Both the position numbers and the translations under genes were made by a program. A stretch of DNA of 64,000 nt, from assembly GCA_964542535.1 (NCBI GenBank), contig CAZIUE010000020.1, positions 1-64,000 of the forward strand, given 5' to 3'. The notes under the pieces were generated by a model. That model did no database searches and was not told the DNA's origin. It worked only from the letters and a program-made list of their open reading frames with translations. This DNA comes from Pseudopelobacter sp964542535 (GTDB lineage: Bacteria; Desulfobacterota; Desulfuromonadia; Geobacterales; Pseudopelobacteraceae). How positions within the stretch are numbered: the stretch's first letter is position 1; each line of letters opens with the position of its first letter. This document shows, piece after piece, positions 25,795 to 33,137 of the stretch.

Positions 25795-26691
25795 ATGTGC
25801 CGGATCATTTATCCACAAAAAAATGTAATGGCAAAATTACTTCGCCAGCTCATCGCCCGCACACTCAAGTCAACGTCTGGCTTTCCGCTCTGGCACAGCC
25901 TTGAAATCGACATCCACTCCGCCTGCAACCGGGACTGCGATTTTTGTCCCCGTTACCTCGATCGTTCCGGCGTCCGCAAGGATGCCAACGGTGCCCCAGT
26001 TCATCACAAGATGCCCACGCACCAGGTGTACCGAATCATTGACCAGGCCCATGCCCTGGGCTTCCGTGGAAAAACAAAGCTGCACCGCCTCTCCGAAGGC
26101 TTGCTGGACGACAGATACCTGGAATTTGCCAGCTACATCAAGGAGAAAGGGTTATCCCTCGCGGAAGACACCAACGGCGATATCCTGCGCAAAGATCGTG
26201 AACTCTGCACGAGACTGGACGGTCTTATTGATCGCCTCACCATCGGTTTATATGACTACAGGACCGAATTGGAAAAACGGCAGGAGATGATCTTCTGGCA
26301 CAGCAGATTCAAAAAAACCAAACTGTCCTTCAGTTTACCCAGGGAGCACTGCATCATCCGACAGGGGAGCAAATTTTACGGTGAAGTCCCAAAAAATCCC
26401 GAGGCATTGAAACTACCTTGCAACCAGCCTTCGTTCTTTCTTCATATTCGATACGATGGCAACGTTTCACTCTGCTGTGAAGATGACAACTGTCAATTTG
26501 GCTTGGGCAACACTTTTACCGACAGTTTGAGCACCATATGGTGGTCAAGTAAACATATCAAGATTGCCCGTACTTTAAAAAAAACAGGCGGCCGGCGCCA
26601 TTTCCCCCTGTGCAATCGCTGCTACTTTTTACAGGAGAGAGTCAACCTGCTCGCCAGGAATTCAGAGATGGCTTCATCTGTTACTCAGTGA
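25795..26691 (+). CDS. Radical SAM protein with SPASM-like C-terminus
   Basis: 298 residues from ATG 25795 (25828 is an alternative; an earlier GTG lies inside the terminator stem). The radical SAM cluster motif CNRDCDFC is at 44-51. C-terminal Cys residues (LPCNQPSFFLHIRYDGNVSLCC, CNRCYF) indicate auxiliary-cluster binding as in SPASM/Twitch enzymes. These act on RiPP precursors, on sugars or as epimerases. Its position 100 bases after the first precursor suggests an extra modification of the lasso core, or an independent substrate. The precursors have no Cys, so thioether formation is excluded for them. It overlaps the convergent PqqD-like gene by 11 bases. Confidence 0.8.
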   Translation: MCRIIYPQKNVMAKLLRQLIARTLKSTSGFPLWHSLEIDIHSACNRDCDFCPRYLDRSGVRKDANGAPVHHKMPTHQVYRIIDQAHALGFRGKTKLHRLSEGLLDDRYLEFASYIKEKGLSLAEDTNGDILRKDRELCTRLDGLIDRLTIGLYDYRTELEKRQEMIFWHSRFKKTKLSFSLPREHCIIRQGSKFYGEVPKNPEALKLPCNQPSFFLHIRYDGNVSLCCEDDNCQFGLGNTFTDSLSTIWWSSKHIKIARTLKKTGGRRHFPLCNRCYFLQERVNLLARNSEMASSVTQ

Positions 26692-26977
26692 CAATCTTAA
26701 CGACCCCTTTTTCCGCCATCCTGTTTAAGAAATTCAGTACATCCTGTGCGCATTGCTCTGGCGTCACATCGTAATCGGGCAACACCGCGTCACAGATTTC
26801 AGATACCGTTTTGGTGCTTTGCAGCAACTGCCATATCCTGCTGCCAATGGAATTCAAGCCATAATACTCCCCGTTTTCGATACTCATCATGATGGTCTCG
26901 CCGTCCATTTCGTTAAAAACGATATTGGTTTCACCGACTATCATTGAATCCATCGTGATTACATCTCCATTACTCAT
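26681..26977 (-). CDS. PqqD-like RiPP recognition protein 1 (lasso B1)
   Basis: 98 residues, PqqD fold (PF05402): ETIMMSIENGEYYGLNSIGSRIWQLL, then EICDAVLPDYDVTPEQCAQDVLNFLNRMAEKGVVKIV. In lasso systems the stand-alone PqqD/RRE protein binds the leader and presents it to protease and cyclase. ATG 26977 is preferred to the GTG at 26986 because GGAGG lies just before it, within the end of the upstream kinase-like gene, whose stop is one base away: tight coupling on the minus strand. It is one of two such proteins; which precursor each serves is not known. Confidence 0.87.
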   Translation of the reverse strand: MSNGDVITMDSMIVGETNIVFNEMDGETIMMSIENGEYYGLNSIGSRIWQLLQSTKTVSEICDAVLPDYDVTPEQCAQDVLNFLNRMAEKGVVKIVTE

Positions 26978-26978
26978 C

Positions 26979-27878
26979 TCAATCACCTCCGTTTATATGT
27001 TGTTCCAATATTTCGACCAGCTCGTTCAATAAAAACAGTTTTTGGGGCCGGTGTACGCGGTATATCGGGATGTGCTTGCCGACTGATGACGCCGCATGAA
27101 AATGAGACGCCGCAGTGTCCAGTCCCTCCAAAAATCTCCTGCGATAGGTCTGGTTCTTCAAAACATTATATTTATTTATCCCCGTAACAGGTGTTATTTC
27201 AATACTCTCTTTATTATGGGGAGAGAGGACAAATATCGTCTTGATCGGGAGAGGCTCCCTGTTGAAGTGGAGCGCCGGAACGGCGAATTTTTCCGGGAGC
27301 GAGTGTACCGGACGATACGCGGAGGGTTCGTCGCCCATTTTTTCCAGGGCATCTCCCCATAACTTCAGTTGCGGGTAGGCGGGATACACCCATGGCATCC
27401 CCTCTTTGTCCGCCCCGATCACGCAGATGTCATCGGCATGGAATTCAAAGCCCCTCTGTACAAACATGCCGGCAAGAGTGGATTTTCCTGTGCCGGGCCT
27501 GCCGCAGAACAGCACGCAGCCATCCCCGGTTTTAATGCCGCTGGCATGCATGGGCAACAGTCCCCGTTGGTGAAGAATGGCGCCCATGGCGGAACCGAGT
27601 ACAAATGCCCGTACCTCGGCTTCATTGGCCCCTGGCAACAGCTCGACCGCGATCCGGTTGCCATCGGAAACCAACAGCCGCGCGACATGTTCGGCGGTGA
27701 ACAGGAGAGACCCGGGCTTGGCTTGAAAGCGTGCGGTGGTCTTTCGCGATTCCGGTAAAACAACGGGAACCTCTCCCCAACGAACATGGATGTCCGGAAC
27801 ACCATCGCCGGGAACCAATTCGGGTAATTCCAGGCAGGAATCGATGGTTAAACCAAAAACAGTGTAGCGGTATGTCAT
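26979..27878 (-). CDS. HPr-kinase-like P-loop kinase 2
   Basis: 299 residues, related to the other two in the locus. N-terminal VFGLTIDSCLELPEL, LLPMHASGI, Walker A GRPGTGKST at 126-134, HADDICVIGAD, YPQLKLWGDAL and TYRRRFLEGLD match their conserved blocks. ATG 27878 aligns with the starts of its paralogues; an upstream ATG at 27920 would add 14 residues without a ribosome site. It is the upstream partner of PqqD-like protein 1 on the minus strand, a kinase-recognition pair within the island. Confidence 0.83.
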   Translation of the reverse strand: MTYRYTVFGLTIDSCLELPELVPGDGVPDIHVRWGEVPVVLPESRKTTARFQAKPGSLLFTAEHVARLLVSDGNRIAVELLPGANEAEVRAFVLGSAMGAILHQRGLLPMHASGIKTGDGCVLFCGRPGTGKSTLAGMFVQRGFEFHADDICVIGADKEGMPWVYPAYPQLKLWGDALEKMGDEPSAYRPVHSLPEKFAVPALHFNREPLPIKTIFVLSPHNKESIEITPVTGINKYNVLKNQTYRRRFLEGLDTAASHFHAASSVGKHIPIYRVHRPQKLFLLNELVEILEQHINGGD

Positions 27879-27916
27879 GATGTTTTGCCCGCCTACATCT
27901 CTATTCGGCGTACTAT

Positions 27917-28213
27917 TCATTTTATTCGGTTGAATAAGGATTGATAATAAACTCCATCCTGTTTCGGATATTGAACAGGGACCATAAAGAGTTGAAATTC
28001 GCCCATCTGAGGGTGAGTGAGGGTATACGTCATCTGCTGCAGCACGGGTTGCTTGGGTCCCCGGAAAAACAATGAAAAACACTCCTGGCCGGGATAGTTT
28101 TTTTCCGTCAGCTCCGCCAGCACGACCTCTTGGCTGCCGGCAGCCGGACTGTGAACCATAAATGTTTCGTTCAGATAGGGCTCAAAATCTGTTTTTTTAA
28201 AATGTTCTGACAT
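27917..28213 (-). CDS. Small DUF6916-like protein
   Basis: 98 residues: KTDFEPYLNETFMVHS, VVLAELTEKNYPGQECFSLFFRGPKQPVLQQMTYTLTHPQMGEFQLFMVPV, YYQSLFNRI. The pattern (short beta-rich protein, FSLxFxGP, Y-HP-LG/M-ExFLxPV) fits the family now called DUF6916, which is often found beside tail-collar/MdpB genes; that assignment is from memory of the family pattern. ATG 28213 is preceded by GGGGGG. It is transcribed with the kinase-like and PqqD-like genes downstream. Function unknown; possibly an accessory to the collar proteins. Confidence 0.65.
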   Translation of the reverse strand: MSEHFKKTDFEPYLNETFMVHSPAAGSQEVVLAELTEKNYPGQECFSLFFRGPKQPVLQQMTYTLTHPQMGEFQLFMVPVQYPKQDGVYYQSLFNRIK

Positions 28214-28749
28214 CTTCAACAAATCCCCCCTTGGATAAGGTTTTACAATTTCTTGAAGAGAATATAATCGTGAAGTAGCAAATAAAATCAACCAGTATTT
28301 CAAAAAGCTTAGGTTCTTTCGTAAATTAGTTCGATGGGAATCCCCCGGCTTTGCCGGGGGGACGTGACTTGAAGTGGATTTAGGATGGAGGAGAGCATAT
28401 TGCGTGCACCGATAACTGCCCGACATTACTTTGGCAACTAAATACAGCAGCAAATATGCGTATAACCACCAGTAATTGCGAATATTGTGTCCGCTACAGA
28501 TTTGATGCTTACTTGCCGGAGCAATACCCAAGACTTCCCGCAACTCTCCCACCTTTCCGAATCCCTGTCCCCATCCCACCGTGAGACCCGAATTCCCTGA
28601 TTGCCTCTTTCCCCGAGCGAGCGGGTTCCGAATTTTTCACCGGCAGCACCACACCTGAACGGAAAGTATCCGGCGATACTATTGGCTTGCGCGACCGCGG
28701 AAGTTCCCGTATTTTGTGCCGATAAGCGCGGCATCCCGAAGGAGGTGGT
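28214..28749. other. Intergenic region of 536 bases between divergent RiPP genes
   Basis: The spacer holds the hairpin CCCCCGGC-TTT-GCCGGGGG (28342-28360, no T-run). Reading frames on the minus strand carry lengthy Cys/Ser/Arg-rich segments but no recognisable domain or ribosome site. It must contain the start regions for both the minus-strand trio and the plus-strand PqqD-like gene; AATATAATCG at about 28259 could be a -10 element. It may hold mobile-element debris. Confidence 0.4.
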
Positions 28750-29040
28750 ATGGCAACAAGGAAGATCTCGCCAGAGAGTGTGGTTTCTCAAATCGACGAC
28801 ATAGTGGCCAGCGATATCGACGACGAGAAGGTCATGATGAGCATCGAAAAGGGGGAGTATTTCGGTCTGGACCCCATCGGGAGCCGGGTGTGGGAATTGA
28901 TCGAGAACCCCGTAAGGGTCTCCGCCCTGATCGATGAGTTGCTACTGAAATACGATGTAGACCGCGAGACCTGCGAGGATGACGTGCTGGCGTTTCTCCG
29001 GGAACTCCATGAAGCCGGGATAGTGCGGATAGAGGGATAG
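28750..29040 (+). CDS. PqqD-like RiPP recognition protein 2 (lasso B1)
   Basis: 96 residues: KVMMSIEKGEYFGLDPIGSRVWELIENPVRVSALIDELLLKYDVDRETCEDDVLAFLRELHEAGIVRI is the full PqqD fold, given here as its key stretches EKGEYFGLDPIGSRVWELIE and CEDDVLAFLRELHEAG. GGAGG is at 28741-28745. It is closely similar to the first protein (ENGEYYGLNSIGSRIWQLL). It starts the second plus-strand unit: PqqD-like, ATP-grasp, cyclase 2, precursor 2. Confidence 0.88.
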   Translation: MATRKISPESVVSQIDDIVASDIDDEKVMMSIEKGEYFGLDPIGSRVWELIENPVRVSALIDELLLKYDVDRETCEDDVLAFLRELHEAGIVRIEG

Positions 29041-29044
29041 CGCC

Positions 29045-30283
29045 ATGTGGCTGGGGCGCATGGCGGCTGGTTTTCGAAATCATGTCCTGCGCCGCACCTT
29101 GCCGCACGGAATCATAAGCTGGCGGTATCTGCTTCCCCGTCCATCGGAAAAGGTGCGTATTCATCGGACGTTATGGCTCAGCGCCCGACCTTCCCGCATG
29201 CCGCTGCCGCTCTTTTGGGGCGTTGAATTTCTGTTGTGGCTGCGCTGGGTGTTGTTCTCCTGCTGGCGCAGTTCCTTGCGCGCGGTGAAACTCCGGGGCA
29301 GGGTAATCGCTGAGCAGGAGGGTATCAATAGAGCCGCCCAATTGGGCCAGCTCCTCCACCTGGGGATTTGCCACTGTATCCCTTCCAGCGAGGTGTACGC
29401 CTTCGGGCTCTATCGCCGGAGATCGAGGCAGAATTTCTGGGACTACGTTTTTATCCATGAAGTACAGGCCTTTCACCGCTGGCGCGGTGCGCGGGCCGGC
29501 GAAACAGCGGAGTCTCTGGCTATGCTGCAGGACAAGTTCCGCCTGTCCGAATTTCTCGGGAGTCGCGGCGTTCCCATGGCATCGGCTCTGGAACTGATTC
29601 CCCGTGGCGGCGCCTTCGATCCGGCGCCGTATCTGCGAACGCGCTCCCGGATCTTTTGCAAGCCCAACCGCGGTTCCGCTGGTCGGGATGCCTTTGTCGT
29701 CGAGGGGAGGGGGAAAGATATTGCTATCTTTTCGGCAAAAAACGGCGTGAAAGCCCAGCTTTCCAACCGCGATTGCCTGAAGAAGGCCATGGCCCGTGAT
29801 GACTTTCTGCTTCAACCCTTTCTGGAAAATCATCCCGATTTTGCCGGCTTGTGTCCTGGAGAGGACGTCGTTACCCTGCGCGTTATCACGGAAAACCATC
29901 CGGCGCGCGGCATGGAATGCTACTGCGCAACTCTGGAGGTACCTAATCTGGAGGACGGCTCCCTCAAAGGGCATATCATGCTGCCCATCGAACCGTCGTC
30001 CGGCCGGATAACGCCTTTTCCGCGACATCTGCCGCCCGAGGTCCGGGCTCGCCACGACTACGTGTTTGACCGGATCGGAAATCCCGTGTTTCCTTTCTGG
30101 GACAGGATCATGGAAAGCGCCATGCGCGCCCACCACTGTTTCACCGATGTGCGCGCCATCGCCTGGGATTTCGTCGTCACCCCGGACGGGCCGGTCATGC
30201 TGGAGGGTAACAGCGGCTGGGGTGCCACAACGCACCAGATGCTCCACGGCGGCATGCTGAGGCATGAAACCTCCATTGGATAA
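29045..30283 (+). CDS. ATP-grasp protein of the sugar-transfer-associated group
   Basis: 412 residues. N-terminal Arg-rich part with a hydrophobic segment (FWGVEFLLWLRWVLFSCW). The ATP-grasp core begins at about 150 (KFRLSEFLGSRGVPMA, IFCKPNRGSAGRDAFVVEG) and ends AIAWDFVVTPDGPVMLEGNSGWG with the metal-binding Glu/Asn. This matches ATPgrasp_ST (PF14397), proteins found near glycosyltransferase and capsule genes. ATP-grasp ligases join a carboxylate and an amine, so it could add an amino acid or link a core to another molecule. It starts four bases after PqqD-like gene 2 and ends nine bases before cyclase 2, so it belongs to that operon. Confidence 0.78.
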   Translation: MWLGRMAAGFRNHVLRRTLPHGIISWRYLLPRPSEKVRIHRTLWLSARPSRMPLPLFWGVEFLLWLRWVLFSCWRSSLRAVKLRGRVIAEQEGINRAAQLGQLLHLGICHCIPSSEVYAFGLYRRRSRQNFWDYVFIHEVQAFHRWRGARAGETAESLAMLQDKFRLSEFLGSRGVPMASALELIPRGGAFDPAPYLRTRSRIFCKPNRGSAGRDAFVVEGRGKDIAIFSAKNGVKAQLSNRDCLKKAMARDDFLLQPFLENHPDFAGLCPGEDVVTLRVITENHPARGMECYCATLEVPNLEDGSLKGHIMLPIEPSSGRITPFPRHLPPEVRARHDYVFDRIGNPVFPFWDRIMESAMRAHHCFTDVRAIAWDFVVTPDGPVMLEGNSGWGATTHQMLHGGMLRHETSIG

Positions 30284-30292
30284 CCAATCGCT

Positions 30293-32179
30293 ATGTTCTT
30301 CTTCTACTTCAATCGGCAAGCATCACAACCCGCCCACCGTATCGATCCGGCCGGTATTATCAAGCGGCTCATGCCCTGTGCGCCGCCGGACAAGAGCGGT
30401 TTTCTGGCGGACGACGAAGACAGCCTGCTGGTGCAGTGTCTCCATTGGAACACTGCCCGCTCCCGGCTGGAACCGGCACCGCTTTATCACGGGCCCAGCG
30501 ATATGGCGGCGGCGTCCTGGGCGCGGCTGGACAATCGGGAGGAACTGGCGAAAAAACTGGACATCGCCCCGACCGAGTTAGCACGATGCTGCGACACGGA
30601 ACTGATCCTAAGGAGTTACCTGAAGTGGGGCGAAGCGTGCGTCGACCACCTGATCGGTGACTTTGTCTTCGTCATCCATGACAGGAGGAACAACAGGATC
30701 TTCTGCGGCCGGGACCACATGGGGGTGCGACCGCTCTACTACTTCTCCTCAGGCGATGTCTTCGTCTGCGCCACGAGTCTCTCCCCCTTTTTGCGGCTGG
30801 AATGCGTTCCGATCCAGATCGAGGAACAGTGGGTGGCCGAGTACCTGCTGCGTCTCTCCATGAGCTTCGACCGCACGCCGTACGCGGGGATCAAAAAACT
30901 GCCTCCGGCCCACTGTCTGACCGTCACGGCGGAGCGGACCGAACTGCGGCACTACTTCCTGCTCTCCTCCGAACCGGAACTAAAGCTGAGGGACTCCCAC
31001 GAATACGTGGAGGCTTATCGAGAACAGCTTGAAGAGGCTATCAGGTGCCGCCTCGATTCCGACTATGCTATCGGTTCGGAACTGAGCGGCGGCATCGACT
31101 CCTCCACCATCACCGCCTTCGCCGCCAGGCTCATGGAGCGGCCGCAATCGCGGCTGCACACCTTCGGCTTTGCCTTCGCGGAACTGGAGCCGCAGTACAT
31201 CATGGCCGTCGTTCGGGAGTGCCGGCTTAGCAACAACCATATCTTCTCCAGTCGGGACGCTGAGGCGGAAGAGACCACGCACCGCTCCCTTGACCTTCTC
31301 GGCTATCCAGTGGAACACGGCACCGCGACTTTTCACGAGCCGTTTTACCGGCTGGCGGAGAAGCTGGAGGTGAGGACTTTGCTCTCCGGTTTCGGTGGGG
31401 ACGAGTTCGGCACCACGATCCATGGTTATATGGTGCCCATGGAAATGGCGGTGCAGGGGCGTTATGCAGAGCTCTTCAATATCCTGCCGGGAAACGCCCT
31501 GTTCCGTTTCCTGCGGTTGGTCAAGATGGAGATGAGACGCCGTACAACTCGCAATTTCACCGTCCCATCCCATAATCCCCGCTTTCTCGAGGCGTTTAGA
31601 CTGCGCTGGCCCCACCACATTGTCCGGGATGAGCTGGTACAAAAGTACAACCTGGAGGAGCGTTATTTTGATTCCGCCCGCTTTGACGCCGGCTACACCG
31701 ACCTGAAGCGGTTCACCCTGGAGAAGCGCTGGCAGCCCTTCGTCCCGACGAGGATGGAAAACTGCACCCTCATGGCCGGGGGCCGCAGGATCGAATATCG
31801 CTGGCCCCTGCTGGACGTGCGGCTGGTGCGGTTGTTTCTGTCCATTCCTTCACGGGAGAACTATCATCGCGGCATGGGGCGCTACCTGCACCGCCGTGCC
31901 GTTGACGGGATCGTGCCGAAAATGGTTGCGTGGAAATCGGGCAAAGACATGGGAAGTGTGGTAGATTCTCTCAGTGCCGGTGACCTTCCGCCTCCGTTCG
32001 CGGCAGAGGGGCTGTATCCAGAGATGACGGTGTTTATCGATAGGGATAAACTTCGGAATCAGATTAGCTCCACGGGACCTCTGCCCGTCTCTGGTTCGCT
32101 TAATCCTCAATATCACCATCAGGCAAGGAATGACAGGGCGGCGAGCGTGGTTTCCCTGTGGCTGCGTAACACCATATGA
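30293..32179 (+). CDS. Lasso macrolactam synthetase 2 (asparagine-synthetase-like)
   Basis: 628 residues. N-terminal half glutaminase-like without the start Cys (MFFFYFNRQASQPAH), with NREELAKKLD, HLIGDFVFVIHD and GRDHMGVRPLYYF. PP-loop LSGGIDSS at 264-271, a GFGGDEFGT motif near 360 and ENCTLMAGGRRIEYRWPLLDVRLV near the end. It is homologous to, but clearly diverged from, cyclase 1, so the two probably act on different precursors. It is followed after 25 bases by precursor 2. Confidence 0.88.
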   Translation: MFFFYFNRQASQPAHRIDPAGIIKRLMPCAPPDKSGFLADDEDSLLVQCLHWNTARSRLEPAPLYHGPSDMAAASWARLDNREELAKKLDIAPTELARCCDTELILRSYLKWGEACVDHLIGDFVFVIHDRRNNRIFCGRDHMGVRPLYYFSSGDVFVCATSLSPFLRLECVPIQIEEQWVAEYLLRLSMSFDRTPYAGIKKLPPAHCLTVTAERTELRHYFLLSSEPELKLRDSHEYVEAYREQLEEAIRCRLDSDYAIGSELSGGIDSSTITAFAARLMERPQSRLHTFGFAFAELEPQYIMAVVRECRLSNNHIFSSRDAEAEETTHRSLDLLGYPVEHGTATFHEPFYRLAEKLEVRTLLSGFGGDEFGTTIHGYMVPMEMAVQGRYAELFNILPGNALFRFLRLVKMEMRRRTTRNFTVPSHNPRFLEAFRLRWPHHIVRDELVQKYNLEERYFDSARFDAGYTDLKRFTLEKRWQPFVPTRMENCTLMAGGRRIEYRWPLLDVRLVRLFLSIPSRENYHRGMGRYLHRRAVDGIVPKMVAWKSGKDMGSVVDSLSAGDLPPPFAAEGLYPEMTVFIDRDKLRNQISSTGPLPVSGSLNPQYHHQARNDRAASVVSLWLRNTI

Positions 32180-32204
32180 ACATTTAAGTAATCAGGAGGA
32201 TGAC

Positions 32205-32372
32205 ATGGCGAGTAACGGACAAAAAAAAGAAAGAGTAGAAAAGATTAATTCAGTTGTAGAACTCCATCACCCATGGAGTAGGCCCCGTATACGACGATTA
32301 AGTAAAAACAAAACCCAAGGAAAAGCTGTAACTGCTACAGAGGATATTACCCCTGGAGTAGGAGCATCATGA
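32205..32372 (+). CDS. Lasso peptide precursor 2
   Basis: 55 codons; AGGAGG at 32194-32199. Leader 1-38, predicted core 39-55: GKAVTATEDITPGVGAS. Trp24-x-x-Pro27 stands exactly 15 residues before the core Gly, the same spacing as in precursor 1; Thr37 is at -2; core Glu8 is the likely ring acceptor (Asp9 alternative); C-terminal Ser17. No Cys or Tyr in the core; five hydroxyl residues (Thr5, Thr7, Thr11, Ser17 among them). The leader is Lys/Arg-rich, unlike precursor 1. The two peptides share the leader signals but not the core sequence, as expected for separate products. Confidence 0.83.
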   Translation: MASNGQKKERVEKINSVVELHHPWSRPRIRRLSKNKTQGKAVTATEDITPGVGAS

Positions 32373-32493
32373 CATGTTTTTCAATGTAAATTAAACATTG
32401 GCATGACACTAGTTAAACAGATCAACAAGATACTTTACAAACAGAAAGAGGATAATATAAAAAAAACGGGGTAAAAGTGTACAAACAAAGTAA

Positions 32494-32772
32494 TCAATAA
32501 AATCGCCAAACAATCAAGGCATCATGAAAACGGTTGAAGATAAATTTTATTACGATAATAAGTACAAAAGCCAAGATACCTAGCACACTCGAAACGTACG
32601 GTTCAGGAGCCTCGTAACATATCGCAATACCAACATGAGCGACCTCAACATCAGCCCAGTCGAGGGCAAACATCAACAAAAGAATCGCGATGCAAAGAAA
32701 CGGCACGTGTATGGTCTCTGGATGCTGATCGTCGGTGAATTTCGAAGAAACGAGCCGATCCATCCACCCCAT
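32494..32772 (-). CDS. Possible small two-helix membrane protein beside the reverse transcriptase remnant
   Basis: 92 residues with two hydrophobic segments, FLCIAILLLMFALDWADVEV and VLGILAFVLIIVIKFIF, and a short soluble N-terminus. It overlaps the degraded 3' end of the reverse transcriptase in another frame, and its ATG (GGGTGG follows) has no clear ribosome site. It could be an accessory gene of the element or a chance frame; the two clean helices favour a real or recently real gene. Confidence 0.4.
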   Translation of the reverse strand: MGWMDRLVSSKFTDDQHPETIHVPFLCIAILLLMFALDWADVEVAHVGIAICYEAPEPYVSSVLGILAFVLIIVIKFIFNRFHDALIVWRFY

Positions 32773-33106
32773 CTCCAGACGTATTGCCGGATGCGATCCA
32801 TAGTCGCACCCTGCTCATAAAGCCGGCCATACGTTCGAAGTGACGGCGGATGGTTGCGCCTGCGACAGTGACACCGCCGTTCGACGCAAAATAATAGCCC
32901 AGAAAATAGAAACCTTTCGACGCTTTGCCGATAAAGGTCTTGTCCGGGTGCTTTGTCAGCTTCAAAGCGTCGAGAACCCGGTTGACCACGTGAACCGCTT
33001 TGCGCAGTTTCCATCTGCTGGGGGTGACAATCAGCCGGTCGTCCATGAACCGGGCGTACATAAGGTCGCCTCGAATAACATCATCCGAGATCACCTTGTA
33101 AATCAA
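32690..33106 (-). pseudogene. Reverse transcriptase remnant, truncated and frameshifted
   Basis: The minus strand reads YARFMDDRLIVTPSRWKLRK, HVVNRVLDALKLTKHPDKTF and SKGFYFLGYYF, the palm (xxDD) and following region of an RNA-directed DNA polymerase of the group II intron/unclassified type. Near 32830 the coding frame changes: the family's C-terminal motif RLYEQGATMDRIRQYVWRW lies in a different frame. The N-terminal fingers are missing; the remnant stops where the third kinase-like gene begins. No template/variable repeat pair was seen. Confidence 0.75.
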
Positions 33107-33137
33107 TCGCGTTTCTCAAGAATCTGACGGAACTTTC

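Noticed and set aside
25540..26691. Sactipeptide (radical SAM thioether) system
   Set aside because: Neither precursor contains Cys, and the leader/core features fit lasso peptides.
28342..28360. Intrinsic terminator CCCCCGGC/GCCGGGGG
   Set aside because: No T-run on either strand and no gene ends close by.
23407..32179. Two ordinary asparagine synthetases
   Set aside because: Neither has Cys directly after the start Met, and each is followed by a lasso-type precursor with PqqD-like and B2 genes nearby.
32690..33106. Active diversity-generating retroelement
   Set aside because: The reverse transcriptase is truncated and frameshifted, and no template/variable repeat pair was seen.
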